Of a stretch of DNA of 64,000 nt, positions 35,101-45,603 are shown piece by piece. Origin of the DNA: Virgisporangium aliadipatigenens (GTDB lineage Bacteria; Actinomycetota; Actinomycetes; Mycobacteriales; Micromonosporaceae). The notes below the pieces were generated by a model. That model was not told where the DNA came from and made no database searches. It was given only the letters and a program-made list of their open reading frames with translations. Where the stretch lies: positions 1 to 64,000 of the forward strand of contig NZ_BOPF01000049.1 of assembly GCF_016863615.1 (NCBI RefSeq), written 5' to 3'. A program made the position numbers and the translations under genes. Each line of letters starts with the position of its first letter. The stretch's first letter is position 1.

Positions 35101-35958
35101 TTAGCGGACCAGCCTGGAGAGCCTTCGATCCGCGAGCGGCTTGCCACCCGTCTGGCACGTCGGGCAGTACTGCAGGCTCGAGTCGTGGAACGACACCTCC
35201 CGCACGGTGTCACCACAGACGGGACAGGGCAGCCCGGTGCGGGCGTGCACGGCCAGCCCCGAACGCTTCTCGGACTTGAGCGTCGCCGCCTTCTGCCCGA
35301 CCGACTTCGCCACGGCCTTGCTCAACGTCTCCCGGACGGCCGCGTGCAGCCTGGCCATCACCTCGTCGGAGAGCCGGTCGCTGATGGCGAACGGCGACAG
35401 CTTCGCGGCGTGCAGGATCTCGTCGGAGTACGCGTTGCCGATCCCGCTCAGGATCGACTGGTCGGTGAGCACGCCCTTGATCTGGCCCTTCCGGGAGCGC
35501 ACCCGTACTGCGAACGTCTCCGGATCGGCCGCCAGCGCGTCCGGCCCCAGCTTCGCCACGCCCGGGACGGTCTGCGGGTCCCGCACCAGATACGCCGCGA
35601 GCTTCTTCTGCGTGCCGGCCTCGGTGAGGTCGAAGCCCGACCCGTCGTCCAGCCGGACCCGCACCGCGATCGGCCCCTTCCCCGGCTTGAGCGGGGTGCG
35701 GCTCAGCTCGTCCCGGTAGTGCAGCCAACCGGCGCGGGCGAGGTGCACGACGAGATGCAGGTCGTCCCCGAGGTGCATGTCGAGGAACTTCCCGTGCCGC
35801 GACGCGCCCGTCAGGACCAGCCCGGCCGCGGCCGTCACCGGCGGGTCGTAGGTCTTCAGCGCACTGATCGCCGAGACCTCGATGCGCTCGATGGTGTGGC
35901 CGACGGCGCGTTCGCGCAGGAACGCGGCGAGCGCTTCGACCTCGGGTAGCTCCGGCAC
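35101..35958 (-). CDS. Fpg/Nei-family DNA glycosylase
   Basis: The 285-residue base-excision repair enzyme starts with the obligatory MPELPEVEAL (catalytic Pro2 and Glu3). The conserved Lys of the family is in RHGKFLDMHL, and a C-terminal zinc finger is present (CPVCG...CPTC). It removes oxidised bases such as 8-oxoguanine or hydantoins and nicks the DNA. The sequence resembles the actinobacterial Nei/Fpg groups, and I cannot tell which. It shares a transcription unit with the DUF2142 gene downstream, and its upstream region holds the DnaA-box cluster. Confidence 0.94.
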   Translation of the reverse strand: MPELPEVEALAAFLRERAVGHTIERIEVSAISALKTYDPPVTAAAGLVLTGASRHGKFLDMHLGDDLHLVVHLARAGWLHYRDELSRTPLKPGKGPIAVRVRLDDGSGFDLTEAGTQKKLAAYLVRDPQTVPGVAKLGPDALAADPETFAVRVRSRKGQIKGVLTDQSILSGIGNAYSDEILHAAKLSPFAISDRLSDEVMARLHAAVRETLSKAVAKSVGQKAATLKSEKRSGLAVHARTGLPCPVCGDTVREVSFHDSSLQYCPTCQTGGKPLADRRLSRLVR

Positions 35959-35974
35959 TCTCCCCGTCTACCCC

Positions 35975-36106
35975 TGTGGAGACGCTTGTGCAAGCGATTG
36001 TGGATAACCCCCAGACTTATCCACAGCCTGTGGACGAACGACCCCTCCGCCGCGCGGGCGGCCCTGTGGACAACGGCCGGCCGCGCCCATCCACAGCTGT
36101 GGATCA
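35975..36106. promoter_or_regulatory. Cluster of seven DnaA-box-like 9-mers
   Basis: In 132 bp of the divergent fpg/glycosyltransferase gap the core TGTGGA or its complement TCCACA occurs seven times. Two 9-mers are perfect E. coli-type boxes: TGTGGATAA at 35999-36007 and TTATCCACA at 36017-36025. TGTGGACAA at 36065-36073 matches the form preferred in Streptomyces. Weaker copies lie at 35975-35983, 36029-36037, 36087-36095 and 36098-36106; the last two form the 16-bp palindrome ATCCACAGCTGTGGAT. A 14-bp palindrome (35983-35996) overlaps the first. No dnaA or dnaN is adjacent, so this is not oriC. Confidence 0.75.
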
Positions 36107-36160
36107 CGTCGCCGAAAACCGGATCGAGTCGCCGGGAGCCGGAACAACAGGCGCCCCCGC

Positions 36161-36166
36161 TAGGCT
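36161..36166 (+). promoter_or_regulatory. Possible -10 box upstream of the GT4 gene
   Basis: TAGGCT ends 10 nt before the ATG at 36177 and 1 nt before an in-frame ATG at 36168. It would favour the second ATG as a near-leaderless start. Confidence 0.3.
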
Positions 36167-36176
36167 CATGCGCGTC

Positions 36177-37310
36177 ATGAAGGTCGTGGTCGCTCACAAC
36201 CGGTACGTCTCGGCGCAGCCGTCCGGCGAGAACACCATCGTCGACGCGGAGATCGCCCAGCTCACCGCGGCCGGCGTCACCGTGCTGCCGTTGATCCGTT
36301 CGTCGGACGACATCGGCTCGCTGCCGAAGGCGCAGAAGGCCCTGCTGCCCTTCTCCCCCATGCGGAACCCGGGCGCCGTGAGCGAGCTGCGCCGGTTGAT
36401 CCGTCAGGAGAAGCCCGACGTCCTGCACCTGCACAACCCGTACCCGTTGATCTCCCCGGCGGTGATCACCGAGGCGCGCAGGCACGGCCTCCCGGTCGTC
36501 CACACGGTGCACAACTTCCGGCAGGTCTGCGTCGCCGGCACCTACTTCCGCGACGGCCACGTCTGCACGGACTGCAAGGGCCGCGCCTTTCCGACGCCGG
36601 CCGTCCGGCACTCGTGCTACCGCGGCTCGAAGGCGCAGAGCGTGGTCATGGCCACGACGCTGAGCGTGCACCGGCGCACCTGGCTGGACGTTCCGCACTA
36701 TGTCGCGCTGACCGGGACGATCGCGGCGCACCTGCGGGAGTTCGGGGTGCCGCAGGAGCGCATCACCGTCAAGCCGAACGGCGTCCCCGACCCCGGGCCG
36801 CCGACCCCACCGGGCGACGGTTTTCTCTTCGCGGGGCGCCTCACCGTGGAGAAGGGGCTCAGGCTGCTGCTCGACGCGTGGCTGAGCCATCCCGAGGGAA
36901 GCCTGGGCACGCTGCGGATCGCCGGGGACGGGCCGCTGCGCGGCGAGATACCGGCCCGCGGCGACGTCGTCTACCTGGGACAGCTCGACCGGGCCGGGAT
37001 GGAAGCGGCGCTGCGGCGCACGGCCGCGCTGATCGTTCCGTCGATCTGGCCCGATGTGCTGCCGACCAGCATCATCGAGGGGCTCGCGCACGGGCGGCCC
37101 ACGCTCGGCACCGACCTGGGCGGGATCCCTTTCGTGATCGGCGATACGGGCTGGGCCGTGCCGCCGGCGGAACTGGCCGACGCGTTGCCCCGCGCCGCGA
37201 AGGAGGCACCGTCCCGCGCGGAAGCCGCACGGCGCCGGTACGAGTCGGAGTTCACGCCCGAGGTCAACGTCACCCGACTGCTGGCGCTCTACGAAAGTGT
37301 GGCCCGATGA
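36177..37310 (+). CDS. GT4-family glycosyltransferase
   Basis: The protein of about 377 residues has the GT-B fold. The N-terminal domain includes VVVAHNRYVSAQPSGENTIV and a small Cys-rich patch (CVAGTYFRDGHVCTDCKG) that may bind metal. The C-terminal nucleotide-sugar domain has FLFAGRLTVEKGLRLLL and LPTSIIEGLAHGRPTLGTD, the GT4 donor site. It likely adds a sugar to the lipid-linked polysaccharide intermediate. Its stop overlaps the Wzy-like gene start (ATGA), so this is the first gene of a three-gene operon. An ATG 9 nt upstream is the alternative start. Confidence 0.9.
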   Translation: MKVVVAHNRYVSAQPSGENTIVDAEIAQLTAAGVTVLPLIRSSDDIGSLPKAQKALLPFSPMRNPGAVSELRRLIRQEKPDVLHLHNPYPLISPAVITEARRHGLPVVHTVHNFRQVCVAGTYFRDGHVCTDCKGRAFPTPAVRHSCYRGSKAQSVVMATTLSVHRRTWLDVPHYVALTGTIAAHLREFGVPQERITVKPNGVPDPGPPTPPGDGFLFAGRLTVEKGLRLLLDAWLSHPEGSLGTLRIAGDGPLRGEIPARGDVVYLGQLDRAGMEAALRRTAALIVPSIWPDVLPTSIIEGLAHGRPTLGTDLGGIPFVIGDTGWAVPPAELADALPRAAKEAPSRAEAARRRYESEFTPEVNVTRLLALYESVAR

Positions 37311-38770
37311 AGACCAACCTGGCAGCCGGCGCGATCATCGCCGCGGTGGCGGTGTCGGCCGTCGAGTTCTACCGGACCGGCAATGTGCTCGAGTCCCTCG
37401 AGGCGCTGGTCGCGGGGATCGTCGCGGCCGGCATCGCGGCCCTGGCGTTCTCGCTGCGGGGCATCACCTGGCGGGGGCTGGTCACCGGCGGGTTCTTCGT
37501 CGGGGCGGGCGTGCTGAGCTGGACGTTCAGCGAGACCAAGCTGATCGTGTGGGGCTTCCTCGCGGCCGAGGGCATCGTGTTCATGGTGCTCGCCTGGCCG
37601 TGGCTGCGGGATCTGCGCACGCTGCCCCGCATCGGCGGCGTGTGGCTCGGCATCGGCTACTGGATCATCGGCGTGGCCGGCGCGCTGCTCATGCTCAAGG
37701 TCGGCATCGCCGCCCAGCGGGTCGCCTACCTGGGCGTCTTCGCCCTGGCCGTGCTCGCCGTCCTGGCCTCCACCCGCCGCGACCGGGACCTGACGGTCGG
37801 GATCGTCGCCGCGTTCCTGTACGCGATCGCGGCGCTGACGATGGCCGGCTCCGGCGAGATGTTCGACGACCTGCACGCCGTGCCGTCGACCGGCTGGGGC
37901 GAGAACATGGAGCACCGCTTCTGGGGCGGCGAGTGGCTGCTCTACCACCCGAACTCCCTCGGCATGCTCGCCCTCGTCGTCGTCGTCCGGATCGGCCCGT
38001 CGGGCGCGTTCTCAAAGGTCCAGCGCGTCGGGGCGGTCGCGATCGGCGCCTGGTTCATCTACCTGACCAACTCGCGCACCGCGTTCATCTTCGCCGCCGC
38101 GGCCGCGGTCGTGTACGCCGTGCTGCTCTGGTGGCGGACCCGCCGCCCGGTCGTCGATCTCGCGGTCGAACGGCGTCCGTGGCTCGCGGCGGCGACGCCG
38201 TTCATCGCGCTGCTGCTGATCTTCGCCGTCTCCGGCGGCACCGGCGGCTTCCTCATGCAGGAACGCCACGACGGCGGCGGGGTCACCAGCGGCCGGCTCG
38301 ACACCTGGAAGCAGGTCTTCACCGACTGGCGGGACGGCCCGGTGGTGGAGAAGGCGTTCGGCAGCACGCGCGACTCCCGGGCGACCGTGTACCGCGAGAG
38401 CAGCGGCGAGGACGTCAAGCTCACCACCGACAATGCGGCCGTCGGCGCGCTGCGGCGGGGCGGCGTGCTGGGCGTGGCGGCGTTCCTCGTGGGGCTCTAC
38501 CTGCTGCTGCGCCACGCCGGCGTGTGGCGGATGCTGCGCGAGGCACCCGCGGTGCTGCGCCGGCGGGAGGTCAGCACGCCGACGGCACCCGCCTGGCTCG
38601 CGATCCTGGCGATCTCGATGCTGCCGACGATCATGACCTCGGACTGGCTGCTCGGCGGCACCGGCGGCACGCTGTGGATCCTGCTCCTGGCCGCCGAGGC
38701 GGCCGTGCTCCTCGCCGCGACCGCGGCCCCGGACGACACCCCCGCAGAGCCCGCACCCAGTTTCCCGTGA
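37307..38770 (+). CDS. Wzy/O-antigen-ligase-like polymerase
   Basis: The 487-residue protein has about 11 transmembrane helices and a large external loop in the second half (about 315-370), the layout of Wzy and O-antigen ligase proteins. The segment WLLYHPNSLGMLALVVVVRI and the NSRTAFIFAAAA motif correspond to the Wzy_C-like region. It should polymerise or ligate lipid-linked repeat units outside the membrane. It overlaps the GT4 gene upstream and the flippase downstream by 4 nt each, a tightly coupled operon. Confidence 0.85.
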   Translation: MKTNLAAGAIIAAVAVSAVEFYRTGNVLESLEALVAGIVAAGIAALAFSLRGITWRGLVTGGFFVGAGVLSWTFSETKLIVWGFLAAEGIVFMVLAWPWLRDLRTLPRIGGVWLGIGYWIIGVAGALLMLKVGIAAQRVAYLGVFALAVLAVLASTRRDRDLTVGIVAAFLYAIAALTMAGSGEMFDDLHAVPSTGWGENMEHRFWGGEWLLYHPNSLGMLALVVVVRIGPSGAFSKVQRVGAVAIGAWFIYLTNSRTAFIFAAAAAVVYAVLLWWRTRRPVVDLAVERRPWLAAATPFIALLLIFAVSGGTGGFLMQERHDGGGVTSGRLDTWKQVFTDWRDGPVVEKAFGSTRDSRATVYRESSGEDVKLTTDNAAVGALRRGGVLGVAAFLVGLYLLLRHAGVWRMLREAPAVLRRREVSTPTAPAWLAILAISMLPTIMTSDWLLGGTGGTLWILLLAAEAAVLLAATAAPDDTPAEPAPSFP

Positions 38771-40017
38771 AACGTCGGCTCTCCGTCGGCCTGGTCGACC
38801 AGGCGGTCATCGCCCTCGCCAACGCGGCCAACCCGATCCTGGCCGCGGCGTTGTTGGACCGCCGGGCCGCGGGCATCATGCTGTTCGCCGTCGTTTTCGC
38901 CTATTTCGCGAACGGCCTGGGCCGGGCGTTCGTCTGCGAGGTGCTGCTGACGCTGGCGCCCCGGCTCGACGGCGAGGAACGCCGGACCCTCGTGCGCGAC
39001 GGCGCCGCCACCGCGCTCTGCTACGGCGTTCTCGCGTCCCTGGTGCTGGTGGGCCTCTGGGCCACCGGCATCGACAGCCTGCGTGACCTGGTGTGGGCCG
39101 CTCCGGCCGTTCCACTGATACTGCTGCAGGACACCGGGCGGCACACGGCGCTCGCGGACGGCAAGCCGGCACGGGCCCTCGTGATCGACGCGACCTGGGT
39201 GGGCACGCAGGCGGCGCTGATCGCGGTCCTCGTCGTCGCGGACGCGGTACGCGGCGCGACCCTGCTGCTGGCGTGGGGGACCGGCGCGTCGGTGGCGGCG
39301 GGCCTGTGGCTGCTGCGCGATCGCGTCAACCCGCTCCGCGGCACCCCGCGCGGCTGGATCACCCGGACCCGGCACCTCGCGGGGTGGTTCACCGCCACCG
39401 CGCTGGTCGGGCAGACGCACACGCTGGTCATCGCCACCAGCGTCGTGAACTTCCTCGACCCGGTCGCGCTCGCCATCCTGCGCCTGGCCCAGACCGGTGT
39501 GCTGCAGCCCGTGCAGAACCTCGTGACGGCCATGAACTCCATGCTGGTGCCGCGCGCCTCCCGACTCGCGGCCGCCGGTGACGCCCAGGGACTGCGCCGC
39601 CAGACGTTCCGGATGGCGGGCGGGTTGGGCGCGCTCGGCGTGGTGATCGCCGTGATCGCCGCCCTGTCGGCGCGGCCGTTCCTCGAACTGGCGCTGCCGA
39701 AGTACGTCGACGCCGCGACGCTGGCCGTCCCGATCGCGATCCAGGCGACGATCTACCTGCTGCAGGTGCCGTTCACGGCGGCGCTGCGCGGGATGCACCG
39801 GCCGAAGTCGCTGCTGGTGCAGTACCTGATCTTCTCGGCGGTGAGCCTGACCGGCCTGGTCCTCGGGGCCTGGCTGGGCGGCCTGCGGGCGGCGGTGTGG
39901 GGGCTGGCGTTCGGGTCGGCGTTCGGCCTGGGGGTGATGATCGCGCAGTACCTGCTGGCGGAACGCGCGCTCCGGGCGGGCGCTACACCAGCTCCGTCGC
40001 CGGCTCCGGCTCCGTGA
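38767..40017 (+). CDS. Wzx-like polysaccharide flippase 1
   Basis: The 416-residue multi-pass protein starts at a GTG overlapping the polymerase stop. It has about 12 helices and resembles MOP-superfamily polysaccharide exporters, which flip lipid-linked sugar units across the membrane. It is clearly related to the convergent gene 39983-41359: both share DQxVIAxANA at the start, the GLGRAFVxEVLL stretch, TGWFTAT/SGWFTAT with nearby QxHxLxT, and the RxMHR motif (ALRGMHR). The 3' ends overlap by 35 nt. Confidence 0.85.
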   Translation: MKRRLSVGLVDQAVIALANAANPILAAALLDRRAAGIMLFAVVFAYFANGLGRAFVCEVLLTLAPRLDGEERRTLVRDGAATALCYGVLASLVLVGLWATGIDSLRDLVWAAPAVPLILLQDTGRHTALADGKPARALVIDATWVGTQAALIAVLVVADAVRGATLLLAWGTGASVAAGLWLLRDRVNPLRGTPRGWITRTRHLAGWFTATALVGQTHTLVIATSVVNFLDPVALAILRLAQTGVLQPVQNLVTAMNSMLVPRASRLAAAGDAQGLRRQTFRMAGGLGALGVVIAVIAALSARPFLELALPKYVDAATLAVPIAIQATIYLLQVPFTAALRGMHRPKSLLVQYLIFSAVSLTGLVLGAWLGGLRAAVWGLAFGSAFGLGVMIAQYLLAERALRAGATPAPSPAPAP

Positions 40018-41359
40018 CCCACGTCTCGGCGTCGGCGTCTCCGAGGTGGCGCAGCGCGTTGGCGTAGAGCGCGACGCTCGCCACCAACCCGATCGCCGCG
40101 CCGACCGCCAGGCCCCACGCGGCGCCGGTCAGCCCGTCGGCCTCCGCCCCTACGATCAGCCCCACGACGCTGGCGCTCGCGTAGATCGCGTACTGGACGA
40201 GATGTGCCTTGGCCCGGTGCATCCCGCGCAGCGCGGCCGTGAACGGCGCCTGCACCAGGTAGATCGCCCCCTGCAGCAGCACCGGCAGGGCCAGCGGCGC
40301 CACATCGGCGAACCGGTGCACGTGACTCAGCACGAACGACCCCAGCGGCGCACCGACGGCGACCATGAGCACCGCCAGCCCGCTGAACGCCACGGACATC
40401 CGGAACACCTGCCGCCGCAGCGTCGCGCTCGGATCCGCCACGGCGACGGCGGCCGACGGGTCCTCCGACGCGGCGGCGTTCTCCGTGGAGGTGCGCTGCG
40501 CCGGCACCACGGCTGCGCCGGAGAGCCGTGACATGCGCGGCACGAGCAGGCTGATCAACGCCTGGTTCACGTTCTGAACGGGCTGCAGCATCGTCGTCTG
40601 CGCCAGCTTGAAGCCGGCCAGCGCGCCCGGGGTGAGCCGGCCCGCCATGAGGAAGTTGGTGGCGAGCCCGTGCGCCTGGGCGATCACGGCCGTCGCCGTG
40701 AACCAGCCCGACAGGAACCGAGTCTGCCGGAACCACACCCGCGGCCGCCCGGCCCACGGCACGTGCCGCGTGCGCACGCAGAACAGCGCCACGCCGGCAC
40801 ACGCGCCGAGCCCCCACGCCATGATCAGCGTCGGCCCGCCGACCAGCCCGGTCGCCGCCAACACCCCGATGGCGGCGAACTGCGTGCTCGCGTACGCCAC
40901 GTTGATCACCAGCGCCGAGGACGGCTTGCGTTCGGCCAGGTACGTGTAGCGGGCCGCGTCGTGCATCAGCAGCACCGGCAGGAACACCGCCAGGTACACG
41001 AGGTCACTGAGATCGATCCGCCAGCCGCGGGGCCAGACCGCCCAGACGCCCACGAGCAGGAGCCCGGCGCCCGCGCCGATCGTCAGGGCGGCGGTGAGCC
41101 CGTGGCGCACCAGCTCCCGGCGCCGCTCCTCGCCCTCGCGGGCGGCGACCGCCAGCAGCACCTCACCCACGAACGCCCGCCCGAGCCCGATCACCGCGTA
41201 CCCGATCGCGATCGCGAGCAGCAGGTCGTCGGCACGCGCGCGCGGATGCACCAGCAGCACCCCGAGCAGGGTGGTGCCGGCGTTGGCGACCGCGATGACG
41301 ATCTGGTCCGCGAGCCCCGCACCGACCCACCGGGCCGTCTTGAACCTCGCCCCCAGCAT
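39983..41359 (-). CDS. Wzx-like polysaccharide flippase 2
   Basis: The 458-residue paralogue of flippase 1 is encoded on the opposite strand. Conserved positions include ADQIVIAVANAG, GLGRAFVGEVLL, FLSGWFTATAV, QPVQNVNQALISLLVPR and AALRGMHRAK. It is longer by about 40 residues, mainly in a central cytoplasmic insert (about 288-320, Ala/Ser/Glu rich). Two convergent paralogues in one locus suggest two different lipid-linked substrates. It is the last gene of the operon with the cytidylyltransferase-like and CDP-alcohol enzymes, 42 nt downstream of the latter. Confidence 0.86.
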   Translation of the reverse strand: MLGARFKTARWVGAGLADQIVIAVANAGTTLLGVLLVHPRARADDLLLAIAIGYAVIGLGRAFVGEVLLAVAAREGEERRRELVRHGLTAALTIGAGAGLLLVGVWAVWPRGWRIDLSDLVYLAVFLPVLLMHDAARYTYLAERKPSSALVINVAYASTQFAAIGVLAATGLVGGPTLIMAWGLGACAGVALFCVRTRHVPWAGRPRVWFRQTRFLSGWFTATAVIAQAHGLATNFLMAGRLTPGALAGFKLAQTTMLQPVQNVNQALISLLVPRMSRLSGAAVVPAQRTSTENAAASEDPSAAVAVADPSATLRRQVFRMSVAFSGLAVLMVAVGAPLGSFVLSHVHRFADVAPLALPVLLQGAIYLVQAPFTAALRGMHRAKAHLVQYAIYASASVVGLIVGAEADGLTGAAWGLAVGAAIGLVASVALYANALRHLGDADAETWVTEPEPATELV

Positions 41360-41401
41360 GGCCGGGATGGTAACAATGTCGGCTGACCGCCGGGCGAACG
41401 C

Positions 41402-42109
41402 TCAGGTGGTGCGGCTGCTCGCCTGCGCCGTCGCGACGATGCTCACGAGCAGGAAGACCCCGTTGATCAGGGAAAACGCGACCATGCCCCAGATCGCCCA
41501 CTGCGGCACGAACGCGATGACCAGTCCGATCCCCAGTACCACGGCCCCGTAGTCGCGGATCAGTTTGATCACCTGGATCACCGGTGAACCGCTCGCGATC
41601 AGGCTCTGGGCGGTCTCGCCCTGCTGGAGCAGCGAGGTCACGATGTTGACCAGCCACGTCCCCGCGAACGCCGCCGTCAGCCACACCGGCGGCTCGGGCG
41701 TGTGCCGCGCGGCCACCGTGGCGACGGCCGCCACGAGGGCGATCTGCAGCGCCACGTCGCACAGGATGTCGATCCGCTTACCGGCGGCGCTGGTGCGCCC
41801 GGTGACCCGGGCGAGCTGCCCGTCCCCGCAGTCGAGCGCGTAGGCGAACTGCCACAACAGGGTGGCCACCAGCCCGATGAGCACCGAGGAGACCCGACCC
41901 TGGCCGGCGATCACCACCGCCGCCGCGGCCAGGCCGAGCACCAGGTTGCCAAGCGTGAGCGTGGTCGGCGCGTAGCCCCGCCGGTGGGCGAAGACCGCGC
42001 TCCACGCGCCGAGCCGCTGGCTGACGGCCATCGTGTACAGCCCACCGCCCCGGTTGGTCGCCAGGAAGTCGGCGGCGCTCGGAAGGCGGTCGGCGTCCAC
42101 TGCACTCAT
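41402..42109 (-). CDS. CDP-alcohol phosphatidyltransferase
   Basis: The 235-residue membrane enzyme starts at the ATG at 42109, overlapping the upstream gene by 4 nt. The complete family motif DG-x2-AR-x8-G-x3-D-x3-D is present (DGQLARVTGRTSAAG...DILCD, about 103-125). It transfers an alcohol phosphate from a CDP-alcohol, such as glycerol, inositol or a polyol, to another alcohol. Pairing with the cytidylyltransferase-like gene suggests both make and use a CDP-polyol. The gene pair is like the fused IPCT/DIPPS enzymes, but as separate polypeptides. Confidence 0.9.
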   Translation of the reverse strand: MSAVDADRLPSAADFLATNRGGGLYTMAVSQRLGAWSAVFAHRRGYAPTTLTLGNLVLGLAAAAVVIAGQGRVSSVLIGLVATLLWQFAYALDCGDGQLARVTGRTSAAGKRIDILCDVALQIALVAAVATVAARHTPEPPVWLTAAFAGTWLVNIVTSLLQQGETAQSLIASGSPVIQVIKLIRDYGAVVLGIGLVIAFVPQWAIWGMVAFSLINGVFLLVSIVATAQASSRTT

Positions 42110-42816
42110 GAAACGGCTCGGTGATGGAGGGCGTTGGCGCGGGCCAGGTCGGGCTCGAAGTCGACCTCGACGCAGTCGTACTCGCTGATGTCGACCGCGG
42201 CCACCCGCAGGCCGTCCTCGGCGATGGCCGTCTCCAGACCCCGTTCGAAATAGTCCTGGTCCTCGCAGGCGGCCAGGTGCCGGATGAAGACCGGGCGGTC
42301 GGCGGCGGCCAGGAAGTTGATCCCGACGGCCTCGCCGAGCCCGCCGACGACCTGCTTGGAGAGGTCCTTGACGAAGCCGTCGCCGTCGAGCGTGTACTTG
42401 ATCTCCTCGTCGGCGACGCTCTCGGTGTTGACCGCCACGAACGTGTGCCCCGCCGCCATGTGCGCGCGCAGCGACGCGAGCAGGCCGGGCACGAAGACGA
42501 CGTCGCCGTTGAGCCACATGACGTCGCCGGGCGGGGCCAGGGTCAACGCCTTGAGCAGGCTCTTCGAGGTGTTCGTCTGGTCGTACAGCTCGTTGTAGAC
42601 GAAGGCGGCGTCGGCGGCCGCGGCCTCCATGATCAGATCCATCTTGAACCCGACCACGACGGTCACGTGCACCTCGGACCCGAACTCGTCACGCAGGTGA
42701 TCGAGCTGCTGGCGCAGGATGCTCCGGCCGTCGGACAGCGGCGTCAGCGGCTTCGGGTGCGGTCGCCCGAGCCTGGTACCCATGCCCGCGGCAAGGATCA
42801 CCACATTCAACGACAC
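42106..42816 (-). CDS. Nucleotidyltransferase, sugar- or polyol-phosphate cytidylyltransferase-like
   Basis: The 236-residue protein has the signature VVILAAGMGTRLGRPHPKPL (near the N-terminus) of the NTP-transferase superfamily, then VTVVVGF and the metal site WLNGDVVFVPG. It is small, as are LicC-type and inositol-phosphate cytidylyltransferases. It should activate a phosphorylated alcohol to a CDP or NDP form that the downstream membrane transferase uses. I take GTG 42816; the preceding TTG at 42819 is possible. GGGA lies upstream. Confidence 0.85.
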   Translation of the reverse strand: MSLNVVILAAGMGTRLGRPHPKPLTPLSDGRSILRQQLDHLRDEFGSEVHVTVVVGFKMDLIMEAAAADAAFVYNELYDQTNTSKSLLKALTLAPPGDVMWLNGDVVFVPGLLASLRAHMAAGHTFVAVNTESVADEEIKYTLDGDGFVKDLSKQVVGGLGEAVGINFLAAADRPVFIRHLAACEDQDYFERGLETAIAEDGLRVAAVDISEYDCVEVDFEPDLARANALHHRAVS

Positions 42817-42876
42817 CAAGATGTCCCTTCGAGTTCACGGTCCGGCCCCTGCGCAGGATACCGCCGGACCGCAGAC

Positions 42877-44794
<1,918 letters not shown>

Positions 44795-44874
44795 CCCAGA
44801 CCTCTTCGCAAACTCCTCCTCGGCCCGCCGCGCTCGTGAAAGACTCACGCCGGGCGATCGACTGAGGGGGCGCC

Positions 44875-45573
44875 GTGGACGAGCCCGATCTGGCCGGACT
44901 GGACCCGTTCGACCTGATGGCCGAGGAGGCCCGACAGATCGAGGCCTTCTACGCCGCGCTCCCGCCCGACGGATGGCGCGCCCCCACCAGGTGTGCCGGA
45001 TGGGACCGCCGGGCACTGCTCGCCCACCTCGCCGCCGTCGAGGACTACACGCGCGCCGGCCTGCGCGGCGAGGTGCAGCAGCTGATCCGGGCCGCCGGCG
45101 GCGGCAGCCTCGACGACCTCAACGCGTGGGGCGTCGCCCAACGGGACACCCTGCCCCACGCCGACCTCCTCGCCGCGTGGCGGGACCTCGTCGCGAGCAA
45201 CGACGCCGCGCTGCGTTCGCGGGCGACGGAGACGATGGACACCACCGTCGGGCAGTACCCCGTCTGGCGGCAGGCGTTCTACCTGGCATCGGAGCGGGCC
45301 ATCCACGCCGACGACGCCGACGTGCCGGTGCCGGAGAGTCGGGTGTCACACCGGCTCGACTGGCGGTTGCGCTTCGCCCGCGTGGCCGTCACGGAGAACG
45401 CACAACCGGGGCAGGTCTCCGTCGTGGCGGACCGCGGCGCACAGGTCGTCCGCCTCGTCGAGGAGGAGTGCCGGCTGCCGGACGAGCAGTTCGTGGCGGC
45501 CGTCAGTGGGCGGCTCCCGCCGGAGGTGGACATCCCGCCACGGATCCGGGACGCCCTCGCGGTGCTGGTATAA
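44875..45573 (+). CDS. Maleylpyruvate isomerase family mycothiol-dependent protein
   Basis: The 232-residue protein has the DinB-like four-helix N-terminal domain (about 15-130), with WRAPTRCAGWDRRALLAHLA as the metal-binding start and a later His (ASERAIHADD). A C-terminal sterol-carrier-like domain follows (about 165-230). The family uses mycothiol, the actinobacterial thiol, for isomerase or detoxification chemistry, but the substrate here is unknown. The GTG start has a GAGGGGG site. Confidence 0.85.
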   Translation: MDEPDLAGLDPFDLMAEEARQIEAFYAALPPDGWRAPTRCAGWDRRALLAHLAAVEDYTRAGLRGEVQQLIRAAGGGSLDDLNAWGVAQRDTLPHADLLAAWRDLVASNDAALRSRATETMDTTVGQYPVWRQAFYLASERAIHADDADVPVPESRVSHRLDWRLRFARVAVTENAQPGQVSVVADRGAQVVRLVEEECRLPDEQFVAAVSGRLPPEVDIPPRIRDALAVLV

Positions 45574-45590
45574 CGCGTCGCGGCCACCCG

Positions 45591-45596
45591 TACGCT
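45591..45596 (+). promoter_or_regulatory. -10 box of leaderless aminotransferase promoter
   Basis: TACGCT ends 7 nt before the ATG at 45604, in the 30-bp gap after the upstream gene. Confidence 0.45.
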
Positions 45597-45603
45597 GTTC
45601 GGC

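Noticed and set aside
35975-36106. oriC
   Set aside because: Despite the DnaA boxes, dnaA, dnaN, recF and gyrB are absent and no AT-rich unwinding element is present, so it is not the main origin.
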